This document shows positions 1 to 8,855 of a stretch of DNA of 47,384 nucleotides, one piece after another; position 1 is the first letter of the stretch; each line of letters starts with the position of its first letter. The stretch spans positions 1-47,384 of the forward strand of contig JAPKCI010000020.1 in NCBI GenBank assembly GCA_028823035.1, read 5' to 3'. Below the pieces are notes generated by a model. That model did not search any database. It worked only from the letters and a program-made list of their open reading frames with translations, and was not told where the DNA came from. The DNA comes from Rubripirellula sp. (lineage in GTDB: Bacteria > Planctomycetota > Planctomycetia > Pirellulales > Pirellulaceae). Position numbers and translations under genes: made by a program.

Positions 1-1168
1 TGATGGAGACACTGGCTACTTCGAATGGTGCGACCGGACGATCGCGACTTCCACTCACCGTGTCAGCACTCTGTAGCGTTCCCGTGTAATGAATCTCTGC
101 AAGCGAAGCTAGCCCCGTAACGAAGTCGCTATGTGGGTTTCGGTGCACCCATCGCCCAAACCCAAGGTTAAAGTGAATCAAGGTTTGATCATTGTAGTCA
201 CCGTAGTCACCCTCTATGCCAAGTCCATCGAGTCCGATGAACCTTACTGCATTGCCCGATGTTGGTGTTGTGACTTGTAGAAATGAATGCGCAAATACAC
301 ATTTGTTGGGTGCGTACATCAATGCCAGAAACGGGGAAAGGTACACCGCTTCGTTTTCCAACTCGTATCGGGTGGCACCCACGTCGAGCGATGCGTCATT
401 GCCGGTGGGCAACTCCAGCGCAAGTCCCATGGAATAAACAGTGGTGCACGACTCTCTAAAAATATGCTTGAAAACCAAAGTCAGGTTACCGACCTCGCTC
501 CCATCGCTGACCACATTCGCGTGAGGCGATGCGACTGTCGCGGGGATATTGATGTTTTGCATTCCGAAAAATGGCAACCGTGCTTCGAGGGACGAACGGC
601 CATCGAACAGCGTTTTTTCGTAACCCAGCATGTACTTGTGCAAGGCTGAGGAATTTGAATAGCTTGCGGGTTCTGCCCCGTCCACCAGTGTGGTCTGATG
701 CACCGGCTTGCGATATTGGTTGTAGTTGAAGTAGATCCGATCAGTCGGTAACGCCCGATTGTTTTCAGCCACGAGCGTCCCTCGCAACCCACCCGGACCC
801 GGAATGCCAGCAGTCGTCAACACACCGGGACCAGGGATACCAGTCAGTGTTTCACTGGCTGTGATCTGACCACCCCGCAGCATCAGGTCGCCAAACATAT
901 CGGGGACACTTGCGAATCGAAGCTGCGAGATAGAGTTGCGTGTCGAGGAAAAGCTCCTCCTGGTACGGACAAGCCGTCTGGCTTGACGTTCCTGAAGGGA
1001 GGGTCGGCGGTTGTTCCCTACGGTAGGGGCTCGGCTCTCTGCCTCGGATGCTGCTGCTTCAGCACTTCCGCTGATGTCCTGTTCCTGAGCTGATGCCATC
1101 ATGCATGTCAGCAGAGTCAAAATGAATGAAAGTACACCGAGGGGTACTGATTTGGACAAAAGAACCAT
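1..1168 (-). CDS. Secreted / possible outer-membrane hypothetical protein, 3' end outside window
   Basis: An open frame of about 389 codons starts at ATG 1168 and runs without a stop off the left edge, so only the N-terminal part is seen. Residues 1-27 form a signal peptide (MVLLSKSVPLGVLSF then a hydrophobic stretch ending in ASA|Q). A low-complexity, Arg/Ser-rich linker follows (about 28-75). The rest is rich in short alternating polar/hydrophobic stretches ending in aromatic residues, as in a beta-barrel or transporter-like outer-membrane protein, for instance around GRSSLEARLPFF and GLALELPTGN. That fold is inferred from composition only. The gene lies 110 bp downstream of the kinase on the same strand and could be co-transcribed with it. 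Product family not recognised. Confidence 0.75.
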   Translation of the reverse strand, partial: MVLLSKSVPLGVLSFILTLLTCMMASAQEQDISGSAEAAASEAESRAPTVGNNRRPSLQERQARRLVRTRRSFSSTRNSISQLRFASVPDMFGDLMLRGGQITASETLTGIPGPGVLTTAGIPGPGGLRGTLVAENNRALPTDRIYFNYNQYRKPVHQTTLVDGAEPASYSNSSALHKYMLGYEKTLFDGRSSLEARLPFFGMQNINIPATVASPHANVVSDGSEVGNLTLVFKHIFRESCTTVYSMGLALELPTGNDASLDVGATRYELENEAVYLSPFLALMYAPNKCVFAHSFLQVTTPTSGNAVRFIGLDGLGIEGDYGDYNDQTLIHFNLGFGRWVHRNPHSDFVTGLASLAEIHYTGTLQSADTVSGSRDRPVAPFEVASVSI

Positions 1169-1278
1169 GGCGCCCGTTTCCTGTATTGTCAGACGAAACC
1201 CTATCTATGGGATCGGTCGTCGAACGCGAAATCTGGCGGACTTTCAGGAAGAAAACGGTGACATTCGCGGAGTTGGGA

Positions 1279-4068
1279 CTACTGGATGTCGCCCTCTTCA
1301 AGAAATGACAGCAAATCATTGAGGAAGTCACACGAGAGCAAATGCTCTTCCCGATAGGCGGGGTTTGTGGGGTCTTCGGCGAGTAGTTGCTCAAATTGGC
1401 GGACCGCCTCCGTGAGGTGTTCCCGAGCCAATTGGCTCGATTTGCCACTCTCATAAAGGACGACGCCAAGCTCCCTGTTGGCAACGGCAAGATCACGGCG
1501 AGCGCAGGGACTCTCGGCATCGGTCAGTTTGTTCAGCACTTCAATGGCACTGAGAAACACCTCCTCGGCGTCCGCATAATGCTGCTGTTTGCTTTCCATG
1601 ACTCCCAGATCGATGAGCGTTCCCGCATACTCATTTTGGAACGCGATCACGGTTGGATTTTCGTTAGCGAGACGTTGGATAATGTCGAGGGAGTTGTGGA
1701 AAAAGTAGAGGGCATTTTCCTCGGGTATACCTGATACTAAAGTCAATCTCGATGAATTCCGGGTCGTTCCGGAAGGCGTTTTCAGCACCACCAGATGCCC
1801 AAGCCGGCGATAGCAAATGGAGAGGCGATGCTGATTCTTCAGGTCATCAGGCGATTCTTTTTTGAGCTGCTCAAAGATGGGAATTGCTTCGTCAAGGTAT
1901 CGGATGGATTCACCGAAATTGTTTTCATCCTGTGCGTAATTGGCGAGATTAAAGAAACCCATGGCTGAATCCCGCAACAATTCCCGATTGCTGAGATGAT
2001 GTTCGAGTAAAGCATCTCTCATCGTCGTGGCATCGGTAAAGTATTGACTCGCTGCTTCCATGTTGCCTTGTGCACGTGTAACAACGCCCAGATTCATCAG
2101 GCTGTTGGCGTACATCCTCTGGTCATCCACGGTTGCCGGATCCGCAGGCATTGCATTGGCGATCAGTGTTTGCCTGAAACTCTTCGATTGCTGAAATGCA
2201 GCTTCAGCCTGTTGCCATTCTTTCTGCCGACCGTAAAGTCCACCCATCGCGTTCAGGGTTAGCGCCAGACTTCGAACGTCTTCTGCTTGCTCAGGCAACT
2301 GTTTCATAATTTTCTGTTGAATATCCACCGCATTTTGAAACGCAGTTGCGGCGTCATCCATCAGTCCAAGTTCCGTACAGATGCACCCAACTCGATAGTT
2401 CGCCATTCCAACTTCAGTGAGGGTTCGGTTGTCGGCGCTGCGTTGTGCAAGCAAACGCTGGTAGTGTTCCAACGCATGCCTGAGTAAATCCTCACGGAGG
2501 GGCTGCATGCCGGGACGATCGAGCAAGACATTTTCACTCACCTGAGTGAAAAAATAGTTGATGGTTTTGCGTGACTCGCGATGGCTTGCAAGGGATTCAT
2601 CCAACGCGGCGGTGACGGTAACGTACCCGTACACGAGCGACCCGAGTGCAAGGAACAAACAGGCGGCAGCCGAGAAGACAGCCGCTGAGATCAGGGGATT
2701 CCGCCGGCACCATCGCCCAACGCGTTCTGACACGCCAACGGGGCGTGCCAGAATGGGGCGGTCATCAAGATATCGTTGCAGGTCATCCGCAAGGTCAGCG
2801 CACGTGGAGTATCTTTTTTCAGGTTCTTTTCGGAGACATTTCAGGCAGATCGTCTGCAGATCGAGATCGATATCCGGGTTCAGCGATTTCGGCGAAACGG
2901 GTGTTTGTTGTACGACCTGTCGCAAGGTTTCGATGGGTGTAGCGGCCTGAAACGGAGGTCTCGCACCGATCAAATGGTACAGGGTAGCACCGAGTGAATA
3001 GACATCGCTTGTTTGGGACACCTTGCTTGAATCGACGGCTTGTTCGGGGGACATGTAGGACGGAGTCCCCATGATCTCACCTGCCTTGGTCAACTCAGGG
3101 CCGCAATCCAGAAGTTTCGCAAGACCAAAGTCAGCCACCAGCACGCGGTCGGTACTGCGGTGGAGCATGATGTTGTGCGGTTTGATATCGCGGTGCAGAA
3201 TGCCTGCCTGGTGGGCTTCATGGACAGCACTCGCCGCTGACAAAACGTAGGCCGCAGCTCGCCGGCAATCCAGGGGGCCACCGGAGACGACACCCATCAG
3301 ACTGGGGCCGTCAACAAAACTCATCGTGTAGTACGCATATCCCCGATGCTCGCCAACATCATAGACCGTCACAATATGGTCATGTTCGAGATTCGCAGTG
3401 ATCGAAGCCTCGGTTTTGAAGCGTTCCAGTTCGACAGTCAATCCAGCTTGATTGGTAGGGATGATCGGCTTGGCTCGAATCACCTTGAGTGCCACGATTC
3501 GTTTGATGTTCCGTTGGCGTGCACGGAAGACGACTCCCATCCCCCCTCGTCCGATTTCTTCCAGCAGTTCGTACTCCCCAAAACTGCCCAATTGAGGTTC
3601 CCTTTCGTCACCGCCACGGGCACGCTCGATTTCTTCGCGACTGCCTGCCGACAGCGCGAGATCTGTCTCTGTCAATGATGCACCGCTGATCTCCAGATCT
3701 GGAAAACGCTCGTGATATTCCTCAAATCCAGGCTCCTTGGCAAATCGAGCCCGAACCCAAAACTCCTGCTGCAGCAACTGCAACAAGATCTCTGGCGTAT
3801 TCAGATCGGAGAAATCTTTCAGATAGTCCTCAACCAGAGGCGGATTCGTCAACTCATCGGCAGCAATGGTGGTGTCGTGTTGCGACGTTTTCCGCGACCG
3901 ATTCTTCCACTGAAATTCAAGGTCAATGCCGACCAATTCTACGAGGGTTGGCAGGAAGGACTCACTGTCTTCAGGGGGCAAGCAGGTCGCAATATCGCGA
4001 GGTTGTTGGTTGACCCATGCCTGTTCAAACCTTTGACGGAGAGCCTGATCGATGTCGGATTTTGACAT
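1279..4068 (-). CDS. Membrane serine/threonine protein kinase with C-terminal TPR repeats
   Basis: A Hanks-type kinase of 929 residues. From ATG 4068 the glycine loop GRGGMGVV lies near residues 173-180, the ATP-anchoring Lys in VALKVI near 195, the catalytic loop HRDIKPHN near 292-299, DFG near 313-315 and the activation-segment motif GTPSYMSPEQ near 334. All catalytic residues are present. One transmembrane helix lies near 459-482, followed by several TPR-like helical pairs to the C-terminus, so the kinase faces the cytoplasm and the TPR part lies outside it. Residues 1-165 are an N-terminal extension seen in planctomycete kinases. An in-frame ATG at 4140 would add 24 residues, but the MSKSD start fits better. 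It follows the ECF sigma gene by about 100 bp; kinase and sigma factor probably act in one signalling route (inference). Confidence 0.93.
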   Translation of the reverse strand: MSKSDIDQALRQRFEQAWVNQQPRDIATCLPPEDSESFLPTLVELVGIDLEFQWKNRSRKTSQHDTTIAADELTNPPLVEDYLKDFSDLNTPEILLQLLQQEFWVRARFAKEPGFEEYHERFPDLEISGASLTETDLALSAGSREEIERARGGDEREPQLGSFGEYELLEEIGRGGMGVVFRARQRNIKRIVALKVIRAKPIIPTNQAGLTVELERFKTEASITANLEHDHIVTVYDVGEHRGYAYYTMSFVDGPSLMGVVSGGPLDCRRAAAYVLSAASAVHEAHQAGILHRDIKPHNIMLHRSTDRVLVADFGLAKLLDCGPELTKAGEIMGTPSYMSPEQAVDSSKVSQTSDVYSLGATLYHLIGARPPFQAATPIETLRQVVQQTPVSPKSLNPDIDLDLQTICLKCLRKEPEKRYSTCADLADDLQRYLDDRPILARPVGVSERVGRWCRRNPLISAAVFSAAACLFLALGSLVYGYVTVTAALDESLASHRESRKTINYFFTQVSENVLLDRPGMQPLREDLLRHALEHYQRLLAQRSADNRTLTEVGMANYRVGCICTELGLMDDAATAFQNAVDIQQKIMKQLPEQAEDVRSLALTLNAMGGLYGRQKEWQQAEAAFQQSKSFRQTLIANAMPADPATVDDQRMYANSLMNLGVVTRAQGNMEAASQYFTDATTMRDALLEHHLSNRELLRDSAMGFFNLANYAQDENNFGESIRYLDEAIPIFEQLKKESPDDLKNQHRLSICYRRLGHLVVLKTPSGTTRNSSRLTLVSGIPEENALYFFHNSLDIIQRLANENPTVIAFQNEYAGTLIDLGVMESKQQHYADAEEVFLSAIEVLNKLTDAESPCARRDLAVANRELGVVLYESGKSSQLAREHLTEAVRQFEQLLAEDPTNPAYREEHLLSCDFLNDLLSFLEEGDIQ

Positions 4069-4171
4069 GAGCTGTTCGTTGGGTACAGGAAGATACGTTT
4101 CGCTCTGAATGACGTGTTTGGAATGTCGACAGCACCACATGAACCGATGAACGACGCAGGATGCATCTTGA

Positions 4172-4783
4172 TCAGGCGATTGCCTGCATCACCGCATCCT
4201 CCAGTGTAGCTTGGACCCGCTTGATCTTTCTGCGAACCGTTCGTTCGGCGCAACCCATCTGTTCAGCGATATTGGCATTCGTGTATTGTTCGAGTTTCAG
4301 TTGAACGATTTGTTGCGATTCTGCGTCAAAACTAGCCATCAGGTGCAGGAATTGATCTCGAAAATCGATAATCTCTTCCGGCGAGGGGCTTTTACTTGCC
4401 ACTAATTCAACGATGGGCCGTCTTGCCGTCCCATCTCCAGCATGGATCGATCTCTCACGTTGGATCCCCCGTTTTTGGGCAAAATGATATCTGGCGTATG
4501 CACTCGTTTTTGCAAGTGTAATGGTACACATCAAACGCCAAAGACTTTCGCTATCGGGCAGATCAAAATGACCCGATTTTGCTCTGCGCAGAAAAGTACG
4601 ACAAGCGGAGTTGGCAATGTCGTCAGGTTCGACTCGGCGATGCAAGTTCCCCGTCAGATTTTTGTCGGCGAGAGCCCGAATACGAGAGCCGAAGAGGTTC
4701 CAAAACTCAGTCGCTACATCCTCATCTCCTTCCGCGAGTTGGCGTACCCATGCAACCCAATGGGCTCGGTCAGATTCGGACAC
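4172..4783 (-). CDS. ECF-type RNA polymerase sigma factor (planctomycete kinase-linked type)
   Basis: A small sigma-70 family protein with region 2 (around VEPDDIANSACRTFLRR) and region 4 with a helix-turn-helix (NIAEQMGCAERTVRRKIKRV) at the C-terminus. ECF factors direct RNA polymerase to a specific regulon. The start chosen is GTG 4783, preceded at 7 bp by AGGA and giving a protein of about 203 residues that begins VSESDRAHW. An upstream in-frame ATG at 4891 would add 36 residues of Cys-rich sequence unlike the family. No anti-sigma gene is adjacent; instead the Ser/Thr kinase lies directly downstream, an arrangement known for planctomycete ECF groups in which phosphorylation is thought to replace the anti-sigma factor. 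Confidence 0.88.
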   Translation of the reverse strand: MSESDRAHWVAWVRQLAEGDEDVATEFWNLFGSRIRALADKNLTGNLHRRVEPDDIANSACRTFLRRAKSGHFDLPDSESLWRLMCTITLAKTSAYARYHFAQKRGIQRERSIHAGDGTARRPIVELVASKSPSPEEIIDFRDQFLHLMASFDAESQQIVQLKLEQYTNANIAEQMGCAERTVRRKIKRVQATLEDAVMQAIA

Positions 4784-4968
4784 GGGCCATTCCTTTCGGT
4801 TTCCGGAGGCATTCTTGATCGTGCAAGCTGAAACGGCTGACCGGATTGTAAGCGACTCAGTCCTCAGCACACAACAGAACTGGCAAATCACTCATCTTTG
4901 CACTGTGGGACAAGCAGATTTCTTCCATCCATGCAAATGGTCTGCCACGTGGATTGAGTCATGAACGC

Positions 4969-5007
4969 AAAAAAAACGGTCGCCCCTGAGTGGAGCGACC
5001 GTCTTTT
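4969..5007 (-). terminator. Intrinsic terminator of the 5046-6326 gene
   Basis: An 8-bp perfect stem (ACGGTCGC at 4976-4983 with GCGACCGT at 4995-5002) and an 11-nt loop, followed on the minus strand by an uninterrupted run of T (the forward A-run before 4976). It lies about 40 bp after the minus-strand stop at 5046. The forward strand has only TCTTTT after the stem, so termination should be mainly in the minus direction. Confidence 0.9.
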
Positions 5008-5045
5008 GAAGTGATCCAGTTTTGCGATCCAATGGAACGGTTTGT

Positions 5046-6326
5046 TTACAGATTGGTATCGAAAAAGGCTGAGCTGTACCATGGCAATCCCATATCCCAA
5101 TACATAACTTGCAGTTTCGCATGCACGTCAAAAGCAAGGTCCACGCCGTGTGGACGACCATCCACCTTGATGACGCGGTTTGTCTGGTAACCTTCCTTGA
5201 CTTGGTCATTGATCACCTGCCATTTATCAGCGACGTTGACCGTCATTCCGTCAGATGCTGCGTCATGATGGTAGTCGCTGGAAAAGTCAGTGACTGGAAA
5301 AATTCCCGTTCCACCGCGGTTGAGGACCCCCGGCCAGGTTCCGTCTTCCTCCCAGGCCCCGGCAAAAAGTTGAAAAGTCTTTGCTCCCAGGATGTAGGCT
5401 TTGCATCCAATCAACCATGATTCACCGTCCGACAGATCGTTGTGGATCCGCGGCGTTTCTGAGATGACTTCCTGGTTCGCTATTTTGTATTTGGCGAACA
5501 TTTGAAAGTCGAGTTCACCTTCGCCTTTCGAAAATCCATCTCCATCCTTGATGACATGAATCTTCCAAAAATCGATTACCGTGCCTCGTGAACGTGTGGA
5601 AAACCTGAACTCCAGGGGGCGCAACGCATCGACAAGCGAACCCCATACAAGCGATCCATGACTGTTTTTGTCGTCAAGCGCGAAGATCAAGCCGTGGTAG
5701 GTGGTGTTGGGCTTTAGGCCTGTGATCAAGATGCAATGGTTCTTTGCCGGCCCGCAGGTGGAGTACTCGACTCTTTCAATATTCGCTTGGTTGTCCGGGC
5801 CGACGATTACTTTGATTGGCTTATCGGGTAGATTTGGGTCAGGTAACTCGGTCTCATCGAACTTGGTGCCGATGTACTTCTCTCCGATTGCGGCCACAGG
5901 GAAGCAGGTCGTTGCACTTGAAAACACGATGCGCATCCACGTTCCGCCACGTTCGACATAGTGGTCTTTGAATCCCATTGTGATAATGTTAGGAACCGGT
6001 TCACGCGGTTCTCGACTTTCCGTACTTTCTTCTTCCGGGTGTGGAAAGTGGCAATCGTGATCAGACAGGTTTGATTCACGGGTGAAAAGAAACTGTTCGA
6101 AGGTGGCTTCGGTCCTCAACGACGAATCGGATGTTTCCGCATCAACGGATTCAACGTCTTCCGCTTCGCTTTCCGTAACACGGCTTGTTGACGTGCGTTG
6201 CCGTTCTTCGGCAAAACAGGCATTCGATGGAATGCAAGCGATCACGATCCCTGCGAATAACAGGATCCACATGCAATTCGCGACACTACGGTTCGTAGCC
6301 AGGATTCCGAAAGGATTGACTGACAT
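5046..6326 (-). CDS. Secreted hypothetical protein with Fn3-like segment
   Basis: Not assigned to a known family. From ATG 6326 the protein is about 426 residues, with a typical signal peptide (17-residue basic start, hydrophobic ILLFAGIVIACI, cleavage after NACFA). A low-complexity acidic stretch (about 45-100, rich in Glu, Ser and Thr) follows. The middle contains a segment resembling an Fn3/purple-phosphatase N-domain (VERGGTWMRIVFSSAT ... ITGLKPNTTYHGLIF). The C-terminal half is beta-rich with many aromatic residues. In-frame ATGs exist at 6365, 6488 and 6701. The one at 6488 has AGAGG about 9 bp upstream but would put 54 residues before the signal peptide, so 6326 is preferred on signal-peptide position and 6488 remains possible. 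A strong terminator follows the stop. Confidence 0.7.
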   Translation of the reverse strand: MSVNPFGILATNRSVANCMWILLFAGIVIACIPSNACFAEERQRTSTSRVTESEAEDVESVDAETSDSSLRTEATFEQFLFTRESNLSDHDCHFPHPEEESTESREPREPVPNIITMGFKDHYVERGGTWMRIVFSSATTCFPVAAIGEKYIGTKFDETELPDPNLPDKPIKVIVGPDNQANIERVEYSTCGPAKNHCILITGLKPNTTYHGLIFALDDKNSHGSLVWGSLVDALRPLEFRFSTRSRGTVIDFWKIHVIKDGDGFSKGEGELDFQMFAKYKIANQEVISETPRIHNDLSDGESWLIGCKAYILGAKTFQLFAGAWEEDGTWPGVLNRGGTGIFPVTDFSSDYHHDAASDGMTVNVADKWQVINDQVKEGYQTNRVIKVDGRPHGVDLAFDVHAKLQVMYWDMGLPWYSSAFFDTNL

Positions 6327-6904
6327 GAGGTATTGAAATGTCAGTTTTCGGTTGGGGACCCGCATTGGGAACTCTGTACCCGAGGTACGTGGACAAACAT
6401 CGGGCTTCCCGACGTTCCTGATCAGGTCACAGTGTGCTGCGTTTCCAGAAGTTTTTATTTCGGTTGTCATCTTCAATGGAATATTCATGTTCTGTCGCCC
6501 TCTCGTGCGTTTGAAATCCTGTTCGGTCCGCGTTCTAACTGAAAGAACGCTGCTCTGATTCGTATATTGCGAATGCTCGTGGAAGGCGGACAGAAATGTC
6601 AGAGATTCCGGGAATAAATTTCCGAGCATGACGCAAGGGTCCCAGGCATCAACGAGATTACCGGAAGCAAAAGTAGTGATTTCCGGCAGTTTGGCGTCCA
6701 CACCGCCGTTTCGTTACCGAAATGTTTTGCCGGGTGTGCCGTTTCGGTACCTCGGTAAAAACATCGAAAAAAGAGGCGCCGGTCATACAGTGCGTTTGAC
6801 GGCCCTTGGGAAGTAGAGTTTTCAGAATGTGAGGTCGTCCACGAGGGACACCATGCCATTCCCGTTTCTGAACTCAATTGATGAAAGAAAGCCACCCAAA
6901 ATGC
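6327..6904. other. Intergenic stretch without a recognised gene
   Basis: No convincing coding remnant was found. It contains the possible upstream start codons of the preceding minus-strand gene (6365, 6488) and, near 6700-6760, two similar copies of a short motif (GCCGTTTCG followed by TACCGA or GTACCT). Promoter of the 5046-6326 gene is expected here but no clear -35/-10 pair was identified. Confidence 0.5.
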
Positions 6905-7401
6905 TTCAAAATCCCAGCTCTAACCTTGCTTTCGTGACGGCCTTTTCAACGGACTTCAGCTTGTGATTCCCAGCGAAACCGTGAACTCTTGTCAGCGACA
7001 CGATCCAGATCGATCAGCGCACCCGCTGAATTGACGGCGATTTGGTAGTAGCTGTGCGAGTCAGTATCGAGTTCGATCTCGATGGCGTCGCCATACCAGA
7101 TCGACTGATCCTCGTTTTTCGTCGTCGCGATGTTCAACGGCTCGCCGGGGCGGTGCTCGCAGCGAATACCGAAATAGAGATGCGGCCTGGTTCGATCTCA
7201 GCCGACCTTGATCGTTGTGCCAAAGATCGGTTAGGCGCCGGTCTGCAACTCGCGCAAACGCTCGGTCGAGGCGCTGAGACAGTCTCGCCAATAAGGTTCG
7301 TCAAACTTGCCGTCGATAACGATCGGCTTTGCGAGACTGAGTGCACAGAAATTGAAAGCGCAGAGACTAAACAGACAAACAAGAGTTGAGTTGATCTTCA
7401 A
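6905..7401 (-). pseudogene. Decayed CBM9-like (DOMON-type) secreted carbohydrate-binding protein
   Basis: Read in one minus frame from TTG 7401, the DNA gives a signal peptide (LVCLFSLCAFNFCALS) followed by the family opening IDGKFDEPYWRDC. A TAA then follows GLQTGA-like sequence near 7233, and a TGA follows KVG near 7200. Beyond these the same frame continues with HLYFGIRCEHRPGEPL, IWYGDAIEIELDTDSH and YYQIAVNSAGALIDLDR, the core of a CBM9-like domain, until a TGA at 6946. A one-base shift then restores SVEKAVTKARLELGF before another stop. The signature opening, the core and the order all match CBM9-like proteins often fused to glycan-active enzymes. The rest of the gene is missing. Inference: a former glycan-binding secreted protein inactivated by at least two nonsense changes, a frameshift and C-terminal loss. 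Confidence 0.8.
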
Positions 7402-7507
7402 TCAACAACGGATGCAAACTGGTGTTATGGCAGATTCCTACGAAAAAAACCTCCTCGAACGAGCGTTCAATCGAGCAGCTCGTGGCGTGCTGCGATAAAA
7501 ACCTGCG

Positions 7508-8851
7508 CTAGACAAAGAGCTCACTCATTGGGATGCCGGTGCTGTCTCCAAACCTCTCGATCGGAACGTCCATCGAATTAGCGATTCTGACAAAAAGGTT
7601 GGACAAGGCATTTTCTTTTTCGTTGTAGGTGACAAACTGCCCAGCTTTGTGTCCCATCTTCTTCCCTCCGGCAAGAACAAGCGGAAAGTTCGTGTTGTCG
7701 TGAACCTTGGATGTCGCCGCCCCTTGAAAGACAAGACATCGATCCAGAAGAGAGCCGTCTCCCTCTTTTGTGTCCTTTAATCGCTTAATGAAATAAGCTA
7801 GCTGTCGGGCAACGAATTGATCCCACAGGCCCCAGCTTTTGAAACCGTCCTCATTCTTCGCTGCGGAATGGCTCAATTGGTGCAAATCTTTGGCAATGCC
7901 AATGCGTTTGGAAAGATTATTGGTGGGCGCGGTCCCACCCTCGGACGCCAGTTGATAAGTCGCGACACGTGTGATATCCGACTTGAAGGCGAGGTACATT
8001 AAGTCGTACATCGTCCGAATGTAGTTTTCCACATCGGTGAATTCGATATTCAGATTCATCTCAGGAGGTGCCGACTGAGCTCCCTTGTCAGCCCACAACT
8101 TGTCGTTTGCGACTTTTCTCTCTAGCTCGGTGATGGATTCGAGATACTCATCGAGTGTCGCTTGATCATCTTGCCCTAGATTTCGTTTGAGGTCCTTGGC
8201 ATCCCGATAGATTTCGTTGAGTAAATGTGTTTTTTCACGCAATCTGGCCTTGGCAGCAGGACTGCTCGCGACATACATCCTTTCGTAAATTTCTTTTAAG
8301 TTCGACCAAGCGGGAATCCCCTGACCGTTCTTATCGAAGGACAACGTATAGGTTCTTGTTAAATTGCCAACTCCTCCCACCGTTGAGAGCGGCATGGAAG
8401 CCAACTGTGTTTGACCTCCATAAAAATTGCTGATGACCTGGTCGATGGAAATTGAATTGAAGGTGGTTTTTCCTTTCACGATATCTTTCGACGTCATGAA
8501 TCCGGTGGGATTAACGTGTGCGTCCCCGCTGTTTCGGTTTTGCGGATGAGAGAGTCCGGAAATGACTGAGATATCTTCACGATACGGATTCAGCGACGCC
8601 TGACTCGTTCTGAACTCGTAGTTCTTTCCCTCTCCTTTGGGAAACCAGTACCAATCCTCGTGCTGTGGATCTTTTTCCGGTGGAAGACTCACTCCATTGG
8701 GAAAAAAAATGAAGGCCGCTCGCTTTGGCAAACTTTCGAGTGCCTGCTGCTCTCCACCCGAGGCCATCGCGTTCATGAACGGCAGAGTCAGAGAGACACC
8801 TGCACCCCTGAGAAATGTTCTTCGCTGTAAATGCCAGGACTTGACTGCCAT
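7508..8851 (-). CDS. DUF1552 family protein, Tat-exported
   Basis: A 447-residue member of DUF1552 (PF07586), a family of unknown function typical of planctomycetes and myxobacteria and almost always next to a DUF1592 protein. The N-terminus HLQRRTFLRGAGVSLTLPF is a twin-arginine signal (RRTFLRG), so export in folded form is expected. Start ATG 8851 has GAGG about 10 bp upstream and lies 4 bp after the stop of the upstream gene, so the two are translationally close. An in-frame ATG at 8932 would overlap the upstream gene and is not preferred. Family features seen include GGEQQALESLPKRAAFIFFPNGV near the start, LASEGGTAPTNNL, and the C-terminal FQGAATSKVHDNTNFPLVLAGG. The biochemical role is unknown. 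Confidence 0.92.
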   Translation of the reverse strand: MAVKSWHLQRRTFLRGAGVSLTLPFMNAMASGGEQQALESLPKRAAFIFFPNGVSLPPEKDPQHEDWYWFPKGEGKNYEFRTSQASLNPYREDISVISGLSHPQNRNSGDAHVNPTGFMTSKDIVKGKTTFNSISIDQVISNFYGGQTQLASMPLSTVGGVGNLTRTYTLSFDKNGQGIPAWSNLKEIYERMYVASSPAAKARLREKTHLLNEIYRDAKDLKRNLGQDDQATLDEYLESITELERKVANDKLWADKGAQSAPPEMNLNIEFTDVENYIRTMYDLMYLAFKSDITRVATYQLASEGGTAPTNNLSKRIGIAKDLHQLSHSAAKNEDGFKSWGLWDQFVARQLAYFIKRLKDTKEGDGSLLDRCLVFQGAATSKVHDNTNFPLVLAGGKKMGHKAGQFVTYNEKENALSNLFVRIANSMDVPIERFGDSTGIPMSELFV

Positions 8852-8855
8852 TGTC

